Positions 31,489 to 39,634 of a DNA stretch of 39,634 nucleotides are shown here, piece by piece (the stretch's first letter is position 1; each line of letters opens with the position of its first letter). The stretch is from Bacteroides xylanisolvens XB1A (lineage in GTDB: Bacteria > Bacteroidota > Bacteroidia > Bacteroidales > Bacteroidaceae), in assembly GCF_000210075.1 (NCBI RefSeq), contig NC_021017.1, positions 4,997,489-5,037,122 on the forward strand. Reading direction: 5' to 3'. The position numbers were made by a program, and so were the translations under genes. The notes beneath the pieces were generated by a model that made no database searches, was not told the origin of the DNA, and saw only the letters and a program-made list of their open reading frames with translations.

Positions 31489-32025
31489 ATATCCTTTTCC
31501 AACTGGCACATTCCCCGAAACGCCAGCCGTGCGTGGCATGGCTGACTGTATTCCGTGAAAAGAGCCGTTGGAAACCCGCACAAGCGTATTGCAAGCAAGC
31601 TCACAACACCCTTGCCTTTCCCGCCCGCATGGAGTGTTCCCTAAAAGATGAAAGAGAACAGGCACTTTTCCCCGGTTTCCCTATCTGTAAATCTTCCTCT
31701 TACGCAGTCCCCCAGCCGGGACAGTCGTTTTAATCATTTCAATTAGGCAAAGGTAGTTACGTGTTCTTCACGATTTTGCAAGGTCGAGCCGTTCCGGTTT
31801 GGCGAAAAAATCTTCCCTGCCTTGCGAGGTATTTTTTGCCCAAAACCTTGCAAACTCTAAACACTACCCTTTTACGCCTATGTGAAACGAAAACGACCGA
31901 CCCGACCGGAAGACGCATAAAAAAAAAAGTCGGATTTACGGGAAACAGGAAAAAAGTTCAGTGAAACTTCAACTCCCTCACCTCTCAAATCCGCATAAAA
32001 TTAAAAACTTAAAAATTACAGCAAT
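31489..32025. other. 536-base gene-free stretch with a structured leader upstream of ardA
   Basis: No convincing gene is seen; open frames here are compositionally poor and lack family resemblance. TTTTGCAAGGT (31774-31784) pairs with ACCTTGCAAA (31845-31854), and GGTTTGGCGAAAAAAT (31796-31811) pairs imperfectly with 31831-31847, forming one extended hairpin. A ten-A run lies near 31920. The stretch may hold a regulatory RNA or a leader for the ardA operon. Confidence 0.4.
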
Positions 32026-32559
32026 ATGGAAGCAAAGGTATTATCGGAAGCAAAAGTTTATGTAGGCACTTATGCCAAGTACAACAACGGTTCATTGTCC
32101 GGCGCATGGCTCGACCTTTCGGACTATTCGGACAAGGAAGAATTTTATGAAGCCTGCCGGGAACTTCACAAGGACGAGGAAGATGCGGAATACATGTTTC
32201 AGGACTGGGAGAACGTGCCGGAGGGCTTAATCGACGAAAGCTGGATTTCTGAAAACTTCTTCGCCCTGCGTGATGCGGTGGAGGATTTGAGCGACACCGA
32301 GCAGGAAGCCTTTTTCGTGTGGTGCAACTATAAAAGCCATGATTTGGGCGAGGAAGATGCGGACGACCTTGTACGTGATTTCCGGGATGAATATCAAGGG
32401 GAATATGACGATGAAGAAGATTTCGCCTATGAAATTGTAGAGGAATGTTACGACCTGCCGGAGTTCGCAAAGACCTATTTCGATTACAAACAGTTTGCCC
32501 GTGACCTGTTCATGTGCGATTACTGGTTTGATGACGGCTTTGTGTTCCGGGCGGCATAA
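32026..32559 (+). CDS. ardA: ArdA anti-restriction protein
   Basis: The 177-residue, very acidic protein (VYVGTYAKYNNGSLSGAWLDLSDYSDKEEFYEACRELH then EYMFQDWENVPEGLIDES) is an ArdA homologue. ArdA mimics B-form DNA through its acidic surface and blocks type I restriction enzymes when the element enters a new host. Length and composition are normal for the family. It leads three small plus-strand genes (DUF3873 and a hypothetical) in the region between int and tra, the usual place in Bacteroidetes ICEs. It would also protect a co-transferred mobilizable element. Confidence 0.92.
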   Translation: MEAKVLSEAKVYVGTYAKYNNGSLSGAWLDLSDYSDKEEFYEACRELHKDEEDAEYMFQDWENVPEGLIDESWISENFFALRDAVEDLSDTEQEAFFVWCNYKSHDLGEEDADDLVRDFRDEYQGEYDDEEDFAYEIVEECYDLPEFAKTYFDYKQFARDLFMCDYWFDDGFVFRAA

Positions 32560-32636
32560 CAACCAATCCGGGCGGGGTGTCAAAGCCCTGCCCGCTTAAA
32601 ACAACCAAGTTTATAACCATAAAAAAATAAGACATC

Positions 32637-32858
32637 ATGCAGTCACTTAACAAAAACGGGGTAAGCATCACCCAAACACCGGGAGAAGAAAAGTTCGTGA
32701 AATGCCGTTTAGGGGCTTTCAGGGGACAAATTTATTATCAATATGACTACCGCCACACGGACGGCGAACTTTTCAGCACGGTAGCCAAAACGCTGGACGA
32801 GTGCCGCCGCAGGCGTGACGAATGGGTAGCGAAGAAGAACGGAGTAATAAACAAGTAA
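32637..32858 (+). CDS. DUF3873 family protein
   Basis: The 73-residue protein (SLNKNGVSITQTPGEEKFVKCRL, then YYQYDYRHTDGELFSTVAKTLDECRRRRDEWV) matches the DUF3873 pattern found next to ardA in Bacteroides ICEs. Its function is unknown. It ends 11 bases before the next start. Confidence 0.8.
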   Translation: MQSLNKNGVSITQTPGEEKFVKCRLGAFRGQIYYQYDYRHTDGELFSTVAKTLDECRRRRDEWVAKKNGVINK

Positions 32859-32869
32859 ATTTTAGGGAC

Positions 32870-33352
32870 ATGAAAACGACAGAAGTAAACAAGGAGCTTA
32901 TCGGCAGGCGTTGCGAGTGTATTTTTACGGGCTTAATGGTAACGGGCGTTATCGAGGACACAGAAGAAAACGAACACACCATAGAGGTAAAAGTCCGTTT
33001 CGACCACCCGCACCAGTGGGGCGATGATTTGTATAATGATGTGTGGGCGTGGGGGCGCAAAATAGACGAGTTCGGCACGCTGCATCATTTGCAACTGTTG
33101 GAGGACAAACCGGACTTTCAGATAATGACGGTAGTTTTCGGCGAGCCAATCAGCCGGATAGACCGCAGTGTTTTTGCAGATGTGGACACGTGGGGCGTCT
33201 GTTCCTTGCAAGGTTGGGTAAACAGCTATGAAAGTGTCCGGTTTGTAGCCATAGACGACCATACGGCAATCATCACGGGCGAATATAACATGGAGCAGGT
33301 AAAGGTGTGGTTAGAGAAATACACGTCCATAAAGAGCCTTAAAACCAGTTGA
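32870..33352 (+). CDS. Hypothetical ICE protein
   Basis: ATG 32870 gives 160 residues and avoids overlap with the DUF3873 gene. The protein is small and acidic, with a beta-rich N-terminus (LIGRRCECIFTGLMVTGVIEDT, then IEVKVRFDHPHQWGDDLYN) and no known catalytic motif. It resembles the small acidic proteins encoded after ardA in CTnDOT-family elements. The role is unknown. Confidence 0.75.
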   Translation: MKTTEVNKELIGRRCECIFTGLMVTGVIEDTEENEHTIEVKVRFDHPHQWGDDLYNDVWAWGRKIDEFGTLHHLQLLEDKPDFQIMTVVFGEPISRIDRSVFADVDTWGVCSLQGWVNSYESVRFVAIDDHTAIITGEYNMEQVKVWLEKYTSIKSLKTS

Positions 33353-33358
33353 TAGAGG

Positions 33359-33480
33359 ACGGCGGCTGCTTGCCGCCGTTACTTTCTTCCGTGAGCCTGC
33401 CAGCGGGTGAAGAAAGTAACAAAGAAGCCTTTCGTTTTCCCTATCATGGAAACAGCCCGCCGATGCTTCCCGGCGGGCTG
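33359..33480. terminator. Three stacked hairpins between convergent genes
   Basis: ACGGCGGC/GCCGCCGT (33359-33379), the perfect 12-bp GTTACTTTCTTC/GAAGAAAGTAAC (33378-33420) and the perfect 10-bp CAGCCCGCCG/CGGCGGGCTG (33453-33480) follow one another; the first two overlap and exclude each other. They lie between plus genes ending at 33352 and the minus tra-side genes, so a two-way transcription barrier is likely. Confidence 0.55.
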
Positions 33481-33555
33481 TCTGCCCGATATTTACGCTT
33501 TGCGTATCATTCCATACCCGGTTTCCCAAGAGGATGATAAAAACGGATGTCGCAA

Positions 33556-33876
33556 CTATAAATCCTCATAGTGAATAAATTTTACACCAAGTATGCACAC
33601 GGTTTCTTCTTCCTCGATGTCATATTTCCATGTCCGTTTATTGACAAGCATTTCCGTTTCGCAATCGAACCATACCATTACGGGCGCATCGTCTTCTTCG
33701 TCCGCCCATTTGAAAACCTGATTGGACGGCGTTTTCCATAATTCAGCACTGTCACGTTCGGAAATACAGTCCTTGTCCACAATGATGATGTCACCTACTG
33801 CCGGAACTGTATCTGTTTCCAACGTGGTTTCTATGTACCACGAGATGCCTTCTATATCCAATTCTATTTTTACCAT
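33556..33876 (-). CDS. Small acidic hypothetical protein at the end of the tra operon
   Basis: The 106-residue protein (MVKIELDIEGISWYIETTLETD, then VGDIIIVDKDC and VCILGVKFIHYED) is acidic and mostly beta, and I do not recognise a family. It follows the traQ-like gene by 12 bases, so it is likely the last gene of the tra transcript. Confidence 0.7.
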   Translation of the reverse strand: MVKIELDIEGISWYIETTLETDTVPAVGDIIIVDKDCISERDSAELWKTPSNQVFKWADEEDDAPVMVWFDCETEMLVNKRTWKYDIEEEETVCILGVKFIHYEDL

Positions 33877-33888
33877 GTCGTTTTGTTA

Positions 33889-34341
33889 TTAGGGGGTTAT
33901 TGTTTCCGTTCCTTCTTCGCTGTTGTCATTATTGAATGATAGTGTAAGTTGCTGCATCTGCCCGAAGCTGTCGATGATATAAATGTCAATCGTCTGCTGG
34001 TCGGTTGATGCCGAGGTGTAGTAGAGCCTGAACGTTTCTTTCTCCAGCGGGTATAGGTCATTGGGCAGGAACACCGTGCCGTTATCCATTTCCAGCTTTC
34101 CTTTGCCGTCCGGCTGGAAATACCTTATCTGATAGGTAGTCGGCTGGTAGTAACCCTCACGCACCAGTCGGCAGCGTATCTCGGCGGTTTCCCCGACTTT
34201 CAGCCTTTTGGGTACTGGCAACGTTTCGATGCCGAACGGGTACGCCTGCTGAATATCCAAGTTGTCATTACAGGCGGTGACAAGCACAAGGGCGGCCACG
34301 ATGCAGCAGCCCATGATGATTTTATACATTACATTCTTCAT
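33889..34341 (-). CDS. traQ: TraQ (DUF3872) conjugation lipoprotein
   Basis: ATG 34341 (MKNVMYKIIMGCC) gives 150 residues. A hydrophobic signal ends in a lipobox-like VTAC before NDN, so the mature protein is probably a lipoprotein. The rest is a beta-rich domain matching DUF3872, found at the end of Bacteroidetes tra operons. It is downstream of traO by 13-19 bases. The usual traP primase gene is not found between traO and traQ here. Confidence 0.8.
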   Translation of the reverse strand: MKNVMYKIIMGCCIVAALVLVTACNDNLDIQQAYPFGIETLPVPKRLKVGETAEIRCRLVREGYYQPTTYQIRYFQPDGKGKLEMDNGTVFLPNDLYPLEKETFRLYYTSASTDQQTIDIYIIDSFGQMQQLTLSFNNDNSEEGTETITP

Positions 34342-34360
34342 ATACATTATTATATAGCGG

Positions 34361-34942
34361 TCAGTTGATAATGAATTTCAGTCCCAAAGATACTTGCGTG
34401 TGGAACTTCCCGATGTCCGAGCCGAACAACGCCCGTTCCCTTGCGTTCAGTAGCAGAGCCACCCGGTCAGTCAGGTAGGCTTCCAGTTCCAGCGTCAGCG
34501 CACCGCCGTAGATGAAGCAGTCCTTATCCAGCAAGGTAGAGCCGTCCGGCAAGAGCTTTTCGCTTCGGTTGCTTGTTTCGTACCCGGCGAGAGCCGACAA
34601 GCCCAATGAAAGGAAAAAAGTCTTTCGCCTGTCCGATAGGAATTTCAGGTAATAGCCGCCCTCTGCGGTGAACTGTTCCACGGGTATCTGCATATCCTTG
34701 TAGTCATACTTCTTGTGCAGGTATTCGCCGCCAATCACCCAGCGGTTGGCGTTCTTGGTGTAAACGCTGTACGCCGCCCCGATGTGGTAGGCAAAATCCG
34801 TATTGGCGTTCCAATGCACCCCGTCCGTCATGCCCGCCGTGACCTGCAAGCCTTTCATGCCCGGCAGGTATCTTTGTGCGTGTGCCTGAAACGAGGTCAG
34901 GCACAGCGCAAAGAGCATCATTATAAAGATGTGTCTTTTCAT
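34361..34942 (-). CDS. traO: TraO conjugal transfer protein
   Basis: The 193-residue protein has a clear signal peptide (RHIFIMMLFALCLTSFQAHAQ, cut after AHA) and an outer-membrane-like beta-barrel sequence, with alternating aromatic strands and a final LKFIIN, as in TraO of CTnDOT-type elements. It follows traN by three bases. TraO is needed for conjugation; its exact place in the channel is unknown. Confidence 0.85.
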   Translation of the reverse strand: MKRHIFIMMLFALCLTSFQAHAQRYLPGMKGLQVTAGMTDGVHWNANTDFAYHIGAAYSVYTKNANRWVIGGEYLHKKYDYKDMQIPVEQFTAEGGYYLKFLSDRRKTFFLSLGLSALAGYETSNRSEKLLPDGSTLLDKDCFIYGGALTLELEAYLTDRVALLLNARERALFGSDIGKFHTQVSLGLKFIIN

Positions 34943-34945
34943 TCC

Positions 34946-35881
34946 CTATTTGATTTTTAGTTCGTCAATCACTTCTGCGTTCACGATGTCGGCGTTTTCC
35001 ACCCGTATGGTCTGATGCCGCCCGCCGTTCTTCTCGTAGAGTTCCACGACCAGCAGCTTGTCGTCAGGAATGGTAAACTTCGGCAGGGCGTACACCGTGC
35101 GCACGGTCGATTTCCCGGCAATCTCTATCACCTCGTTGTAGCTGCGTACCGCATCCAGTACCGTTTCCTGAATAGCCGTGCGTTTGGGCACTTTCTTATC
35201 GGTTATCTTAAACCTGATGAAGTCCGTGTCGAAAGGCACGTTGGAACTGTTCTTTGTCTGCGTGTGCACGTAGAGCATCCCGTTATAGGTGTAAATCCCC
35301 TTGATTAAGAACTGTATGCCGAAACGCTTGCTACCCAAGTGGCGCACTTTCCGGTCATTGTTCTTGTAGATGCTCTGCATTATCAGCTTCACTAATAGCG
35401 GGCTTTCACCCGCCAGTTCCCGGAAATGGATGTTCATCCGGGTATGCGAGAAGTCGGACGTATCTTCATTCTCCAAGAAGTCCTTCATTTCGATGTTGAG
35501 CATTTCCGGTTCACGGGCGTACTTGGCGTTGAACGAAAAGAAACTGCCGTCCTCGCAGATAACGGAGAAGTTCGTTTCTCCCGGAAAGCCCTCTGTCGTG
35601 GCTTTCACCCTGATTACGTTCTCCGCACCGTCCGCCTTGCCCGCTATGATGTGGTTGCTTCCCAAATCGACATAGCGGACGGCGGCGGGGAAGATGATAT
35701 GCACCGTCTTGGCAAAGGTCACTTCCACGCCGTAGGGCGTAACCATTTGGCGGTACGGGAGTTTCCGGGTAATCCCCCGGTACAAGTCGTTGCCAGCCGC
35801 ATACTTCACGGTGTCAGCGGTTTGTGCGTTTGCCGCACACATGCCCAGCAAGAGGGCGAACAATCCAAAAATCTGTTTCAT
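34946..35881 (-). CDS. traN: TraN conjugal transfer protein (VirB9-like)
   Basis: ATG 35881 (MKQIFGLFALLLGMCAANAQ) gives 311 residues; a TTG two codons upstream is less likely. A signal peptide is cut near ANA. The beta-rich periplasmic domain and order in the operon match TraN, the VirB9-like part of the outer-membrane core in Bacteroidetes type IV secretion. It follows traM by 33 bases. Confidence 0.88.
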   Translation of the reverse strand: MKQIFGLFALLLGMCAANAQTADTVKYAAGNDLYRGITRKLPYRQMVTPYGVEVTFAKTVHIIFPAAVRYVDLGSNHIIAGKADGAENVIRVKATTEGFPGETNFSVICEDGSFFSFNAKYAREPEMLNIEMKDFLENEDTSDFSHTRMNIHFRELAGESPLLVKLIMQSIYKNNDRKVRHLGSKRFGIQFLIKGIYTYNGMLYVHTQTKNSSNVPFDTDFIRFKITDKKVPKRTAIQETVLDAVRSYNEVIEIAGKSTVRTVYALPKFTIPDDKLLVVELYEKNGGRHQTIRVENADIVNAEVIDELKIK

Positions 35882-35914
35882 TGTCAATTGAAATTTTAAC
35901 GGTTGATAAAATGG

Positions 35915-37246
35915 TTATTGTTGTTTGGCGTAAAGCATGACTTTATAGCCTGCTTTCAGCTTCACTTTCACGGTTCGGAACTTCTTGGCGAGGTAGCCGG
36001 ACGTTCCTTGCAGCAATCCCCTTGTCACGTCCATAGCCACCTGCTGCCCGGCACTTTGGGCAAAGGAAATGCTTGTACCCAGCCCGCTTCCGATATTCGC
36101 CATAGCTTCGTTGAACGCTTCCTGCTCCATAGAGGACGGTACGGAAAGCCCCTTTTGCCCGTCCGTGTCGAACACGGCGAGTTCCACCGGGATGATGTTG
36201 CCAGCGTACTCAATCGAGGACACCAGTATGTCGAGCCGTTCGCCCTGCACCTTTGCCGTCCCCGCCACAAGGGTATTCTTCGGCACAACGATATTTCCCG
36301 CCTGCATGGGTTCGAGCAGCCGTAGTTTCACCGCCTGCCCGTCCACCAGCGTTTGGTCTTGGTGGATGCAGGCGGCTACCGTGTTCTTTCCCATAGCGTA
36401 GCCCGTACCTACCGCCGTGTTGAAGCCGTAGTTTCGTGGCTGGCTGTAAGCCCGGATGAAGTCGGCATCGCTCATGGGCTGCTGCAATCCCGAAACGGTC
36501 GTTTCCCGGATAGCCTGCACCGGAATAGCCGGAGTGCCGATACCGCCGCCGTTCTGCCCGGCTGTCGGTATTTGGGCAATCTGCCCCCTTTGTCCGTCCT
36601 GCCCGTTCATATACTTTGCCGCCAGCTCGTAGGACTTTTCCAAGAGTGCCATTTGGTCGTCAGCCGTAGGCGTGGCGTTCTGCTGCTGTTTCAGTCGGTC
36701 GGTCAGTTCCGCCACCTGCCGTTTCAATTCTTCTTTTTCCTCGTCCACAGGGGGCGTTTCGTAGAACGTGCTTAACTGGCGGTTGATGTCCCGGTAAGCC
36801 GCCCTTGAAGAAGCACCGCCGCCCCTTTGTGGCTTCGGATCTTCTTCCGGCATCAGATTGATTTCCTCTTGTGGTTCTTCCGTATCATCGTCCAGCGTGA
36901 AACCGAAGTCCTGCAAGGATTGTATCTTGTCCTGCTGTTTGCGGTTTGTCACCGCCTGCTCGTAAGCCTTTTGCTTGTCGGCTATAATCCCGTCCTCTGC
37001 GGGCAGGGGTATGTCGGCATTGAAGCCGCCCACGCTTTCCACATTCACGTCCTCTTTGCCGGAGGGTGCGAATATCAGGTACATGCACCCTGCAAAGGCA
37101 AGGAACATCAGCGGGAAGACTATCATTTTCCTGCGCTGCTGCACCTGCTGCGGGGTAAGTTCCCGTTTGGGTTTATCTTCCTTTTTCGGCTTCCCGTCCG
37201 CCTGCGGTACGGTCGTGCCGTTCTCATTCTTCTGTACTTCTTCCAT
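35915..37246 (-). CDS. traM: TraM conjugal transfer protein (VirB10-like)
   Basis: This 443-residue protein has a Pro/Lys-rich cytoplasmic N-terminus, one membrane helix (MIVFPLMFLAFAGCMYLIFA, about 40-60), a periplasmic linker with Gln-rich and coiled parts, and a C-terminal VirB10/TraM domain (about 265-443: TVAACIHQDQTLVDGQAVKLRLLEPM, then LVAGTAKVQGERLDILV). It bridges inner and outer membranes in the transfer channel. The start lies inside the end of traL (23-base overlap). Confidence 0.92.
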   Translation of the reverse strand: MEEVQKNENGTTVPQADGKPKKEDKPKRELTPQQVQQRRKMIVFPLMFLAFAGCMYLIFAPSGKEDVNVESVGGFNADIPLPAEDGIIADKQKAYEQAVTNRKQQDKIQSLQDFGFTLDDDTEEPQEEINLMPEEDPKPQRGGGASSRAAYRDINRQLSTFYETPPVDEEKEELKRQVAELTDRLKQQQNATPTADDQMALLEKSYELAAKYMNGQDGQRGQIAQIPTAGQNGGGIGTPAIPVQAIRETTVSGLQQPMSDADFIRAYSQPRNYGFNTAVGTGYAMGKNTVAACIHQDQTLVDGQAVKLRLLEPMQAGNIVVPKNTLVAGTAKVQGERLDILVSSIEYAGNIIPVELAVFDTDGQKGLSVPSSMEQEAFNEAMANIGSGLGTSISFAQSAGQQVAMDVTRGLLQGTSGYLAKKFRTVKVKLKAGYKVMLYAKQQ

Positions 37247-37520
37247 ATTGCGGTCTGTTTAACGGGTTGATACTTTTGGTTGTGTCATTGCCGTGCAACG
37301 GCAGTTGTCTGATGTGTTCTATTTGCAGCCTTTGCCCGTCCCGTTTCCCGATATTGTAGATTGATGAAACGGTGATGTAGATAGACAAGCCGCCGAAAAA
37401 GAAGAACATCAGGAGGATAACCGCCAGCCTTTTGCCCGGCGTAATCCGTCCGCACATTCGGCGCAGGCGGTCGTCCGCCCAGTCCCGCACCTTTTCGATG
37501 TGGTTTCGTTTTCTTTCCAT
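37224..37520 (-). CDS. traL: TraL conjugal transfer protein
   Basis: ATG 37520 (MERKRNHIEKVRDWADDRL) gives 98 residues; the longer upstream open frame overlaps traK and is rejected. One membrane helix (LAVILLMFFFFGGLSIYITVSSIY) follows a basic N-terminus, as in TraL. It starts four bases after traK and overlaps traM. Confidence 0.85.
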   Translation of the reverse strand: MERKRNHIEKVRDWADDRLRRMCGRITPGKRLAVILLMFFFFGGLSIYITVSSIYNIGKRDGQRLQIEHIRQLPLHGNDTTKSINPLNRPQYGRSTEE

Positions 37521-37524
37521 AAGG

Positions 37525-38148
37525 CTATCTTTTAATGGTCTGCAAATCCTTGTTCTCGGTAATGGTGAACGCTTCGATGATAAAGCCGTGCGGGTTGTTG
37601 TCGCTCCGTGTGGCGTTAAGCAACCGGCACGAGGTGACAAGGCTTCGCACCGTCAGGCTGCTTTCCCGGACAATCAACTGGCGGGCATACGTGTTCACCT
37701 TGTAGGGGTACTGGTCGAAGTCGCACTTCACGCTGTCAATCTCCACCGTCTGCGTGACGTTTCCGGAAATCACCCGGTTGTAGTAGCCCTTTTCCGCCAA
37801 GTCCTTGTAATAGTTGAAAGCGGTCTTGTCGGCGAGAAACAACGAGCGTTTGATGTTGCTTTCGATAGCCCCCTTTTCGGGTGATAAGGTGAAGAAAAGT
37901 TCGTGGAAACGCCGCACGTGCGACTTCGCTTCCACGGGTCTGTTCTGCGCCATGTCCTGCGAGAGTGCCAGCATCAGGCTTTTGCCGTTGTCGAGGACGT
38001 ATATCTTCTGCCGCTGCTTTTCGGCGAAGCTGTACGAGTTCCACACGGCAAAGCCCGTCACCAGTGCGCACAGGCAGATGAATACCAGCGCAAAGAGCCG
38101 GATTTGCCGGAAACTCGTTTCGATGTTCGTTAATGACTTAAATTCCAT
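37525..38148 (-). CDS. traK: TraK conjugal transfer protein (VirB8-like)
   Basis: The 207-residue protein begins MEFKSLTNIETSFRQIRLF, a TraK hallmark, and has one membrane helix (about 18-39) and a periplasmic VirB8-like domain. It is a core inner-membrane part of the conjugation channel. It follows traJ by 20 bases. Confidence 0.92.
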   Translation of the reverse strand: MEFKSLTNIETSFRQIRLFALVFICLCALVTGFAVWNSYSFAEKQRQKIYVLDNGKSLMLALSQDMAQNRPVEAKSHVRRFHELFFTLSPEKGAIESNIKRSLFLADKTAFNYYKDLAEKGYYNRVISGNVTQTVEIDSVKCDFDQYPYKVNTYARQLIVRESSLTVRSLVTSCRLLNATRSDNNPHGFIIEAFTITENKDLQTIKR

Positions 38149-38168
38149 ATCCTATAAATTGATGTTGT

Positions 38169-39170
38169 TTATTTGAGTAGTTTTCCCGAAACCTTTCCGC
38201 CAGCCGCACCGACCGCAGCCCCGGCGATTGAACCAGCCCGTGCCACGTTGCGGTTATAGGCAGACGTACCGCCAGCCGACACTATCCAGCTTGCCACCGT
38301 TGGAATGGTGAAGTAGCCCACGATGCCGATAATCATAAAGATTATATACACGGTGCTGCTCCCGTCCGGGATGAAATCCGGGTCTGAAAGCTGCTCGATG
38401 TCTTTTTGGAGCATCAGGGTTTGTATGCGTGCCAGCACGCTGCTGAACAAGTCCGACACGGGCAGCCACAGGTAAATGGATATATAGCGTGAAATCCACC
38501 GGGTCAGCGTGCTTTGGAAACCGTCATAGACGGAAATCGCAAACGCCAGCGGACCCAGTATGCTTAACACGATTAGGAAGAACGTGCGCAGCGTGTCTAT
38601 AATCAGCCCCGCCGCCTGAAAGAGCATTTCCAATAACTCCCTGAACCAGTCCCGGACGGACTTCTTTATATTATAAGCCGTCCTGTCCATGTACATGCCC
38701 GTCATAGTCACCATGTCGGAGGGCGACCAGCCCAGTTCTTCCAGTTGTCGGTCAAATTCCTCGTCCGATGCGAGGTAAGCCGTTTCGGGGCTTCGCATCA
38801 GGGCTTCATATTCCAGTCGGTCTTTCTGCGCCCGGTACTCGTTCATGTCGAAAGTCTGCGTTTCCATAAGCTGGTTGCACCCTTTCACCACTGGCGACAG
38901 CACCGTGTTGATAGTCCCCAGCACGAAAGTTGGAAAAAACATGATGCACAGCCCCAACGCAAAGGGACGCAGGAGCGGGTACACGTCTATGGGTTCGGCA
39001 CGTGCGAGCGACTGCCACACTTTGGCGGCTACATAGAACAAAGCTCCCAGCCCGGCTATCCCTTTGGCTACCCCCGTCATGTTGCTGCACAAGGGCATCA
39101 TTTCATCGTACAGCACCCGCAACACTTGGTGCAGGTTGTCAAAATCCACCGCTGCTAATAACATAGGCAT
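38169..39170 (-). CDS. traJ: TraJ conjugal transfer protein (VirB6-like)
   Basis: The 333-residue polytopic membrane protein has several hydrophobic segments (LGALFYVAAKVW, ALGLCIMFFPTFVLG, FLIVLSILGPLAFAISVY and IIFMIIGIVGYFTIPTVASWIV) and a Gly/Ala-rich end (AGSIAGAAVGAAGGKVSG), matching TraJ. It is the VirB6-like inner-membrane channel subunit. It starts 13 bases after traI. Confidence 0.9.
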   Translation of the reverse strand: MPMLLAAVDFDNLHQVLRVLYDEMMPLCSNMTGVAKGIAGLGALFYVAAKVWQSLARAEPIDVYPLLRPFALGLCIMFFPTFVLGTINTVLSPVVKGCNQLMETQTFDMNEYRAQKDRLEYEALMRSPETAYLASDEEFDRQLEELGWSPSDMVTMTGMYMDRTAYNIKKSVRDWFRELLEMLFQAAGLIIDTLRTFFLIVLSILGPLAFAISVYDGFQSTLTRWISRYISIYLWLPVSDLFSSVLARIQTLMLQKDIEQLSDPDFIPDGSSTVYIIFMIIGIVGYFTIPTVASWIVSAGGTSAYNRNVARAGSIAGAAVGAAGGKVSGKLLK

Positions 39171-39183
39171 ACCGATTTATATG

Positions 39184-39634
39184 TTACCAGTAGCGTTCAT
39201 CCGCCGAGCCGTAGAGAGCCAGCACCCGGTCGGTGTCGTTCTTCTTCTTCGCCCGCAGGTAGGACACGGATATGTTCTTTCGGGTGTAGTAGTTCACGAG
39301 GTTGCGGTAGTTGAGCAGGCTTTTATAGGCGTTGTTGATTACCGCCAGCCTTTCGGCATCCGTCAGCGACATGCCCGTCACGTTCACTACATTCTTCAAG
39401 TCCTGCAACACGTCCGCACTTTCGGAGAGCAGCTTGGCGTACCCGGCTGAAATGGCGGTGAGTTCATCCGGCGTGTAGTTCGGGTCTGCCAGCATGTTCT
39501 GATAGTTTCGCACGTAGATTTCGGATATTTCCGCCACCAGCTCAATGGACTTCTTCACCTTGATGCCGCCCTTGACAACATCGTGTACCGCTTTGAGCGC
39601 ATCGTAATATTTTTTACCCTGCTGGAAAATCTTC
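39184..39634 (-). CDS. traI: TraI (DUF4141) conjugal transfer protein, partial at window edge
   Basis: The frame stays open to the right edge, so only the C-terminal about 149 residues are seen; the GTG at 39558 is internal, not a start. The sequence (IFQQGKKYYDALKAVHDVVKGGIKVKK, then TPDELTAISAGYAKLLSESADVLQDLKNV) matches TraI/DUF4141, a periplasmic helical protein of Bacteroidetes conjugation systems. The remainder of the tra operon lies beyond the window. Confidence 0.88.
   Translation of the reverse strand, partial: KIFQQGKKYYDALKAVHDVVKGGIKVKKSIELVAEISEIYVRNYQNMLADPNYTPDELTAISAGYAKLLSESADVLQDLKNVVNVTGMSLTDAERLAVINNAYKSLLNYRNLVNYYTRKNISVSYLRAKKKNDTDRVLALYGSADERYW

Larger units (their letters stand above)
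29517..39634. mobile_element. CTnDOT-like integrative conjugative element (left part, continues past the window)
   Basis: An IntDOT-like integrase is followed by ORF6N, ArdA, DUF3873 and small proteins and then the 3' part of a tra operon (traI to traQ) on the minus strand. The exact left end is not resolved; it should lie between 29273 and 29545. CTAATTTTGC at 29517-29526 is one base off the CTnDOT core consensus GTANNTTTGC and is used here as a nominal limit. Confidence 0.65.

Noticed and set aside
31417..31733. Open frames on both strands after the ORF6N gene
   Set aside because: They overlap the intrinsic terminator at 31457, lack plausible ribosome sites and have no recognisable domain.
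37521..37640. Upstream extension of traL
   Set aside because: The added 40 residues would overlap traK and are low-complexity; ATG 37520 matches the normal TraL start.

Overview
The window is accessory DNA from a gut Bacteroidales genome (Bacteroides, Parabacteroides or Phocaeicola-like). The evidence is the Bacteroidetes -7 promoter motif TAnnTTTG upstream of many genes, TraI-TraQ type conjugation genes, DUF3853/DUF3872/DUF3873 proteins, and a tRNA-Ser 3' end carrying CCTGTCTCTCCGC, which I recall as the NBU2 attachment core. Almost everything here is mobile.

Region 1 (about 5-29272) reads as one NBU2-like integrative mobilizable element in the 3' end of a tRNA-Ser gene, bounded by a 13-bp direct repeat (5-17 and 29260-29272). 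Its backbone sits at the right end on the minus strand: tyrosine integrase, DUF1016 nuclease-like protein, a hypothetical, DUF3853 HTH protein, RepA-like ATPase, toprim primase-like protein and relaxase. A likely oriT lies between primase and relaxase, and an origin-like repeat cluster lies between ATPase and primase. At its left end is a compact four-gene minus-strand operon (180-4302): a coiled-coil DarT-type ADP-ribosyltransferase, a NADAR-like protein, and a MotA/MotB (ZorA/ZorB-like) proton-channel pair. I know of no described system with this composition, and it is the best candidate for a new defence system.

Region 2 (about 4323-20751) appears to be a second mobilizable element inserted into the first, flanked by the 13-bp repeat AAGCGTGGAACTG. 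It carries two tandem tyrosine recombinases (the second has lost the HxxR arginine), a hypothetical, an excisionase-like HTH protein, a DUF3987 ATPase, an iteron-like repeat cluster, a toprim/zinc-finger protein, an oriT-like inverted repeat and a MobV relaxase. Its AT-rich cargo operon (13313-20241) encodes a SAM methyltransferase, a minimal SF1 helicase, a 734-residue unknown, a DUF1848 radical-SAM-like protein and a Schlafen/AlbA_2 protein. An XRE regulator with operator-like repeats follows. This operon is the second candidate defence or modification system.

Region 3 (about 29517 to the window end) is the start of a CTnDOT-like ICE: an IntDOT-like integrase, an ORF6N protein, ArdA anti-restriction protein, DUF3873 and small hypotheticals, then the 3' part of the tra operon on the minus strand (traI partial, traJ, traK, traL, traM, traN, traO, traQ). 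NBU elements are known to be mobilized in trans by CTnDOT-family elements, so the arrangement is a mobilizable element next to a potential helper. Functional calls are from reading motifs; no database search was run.
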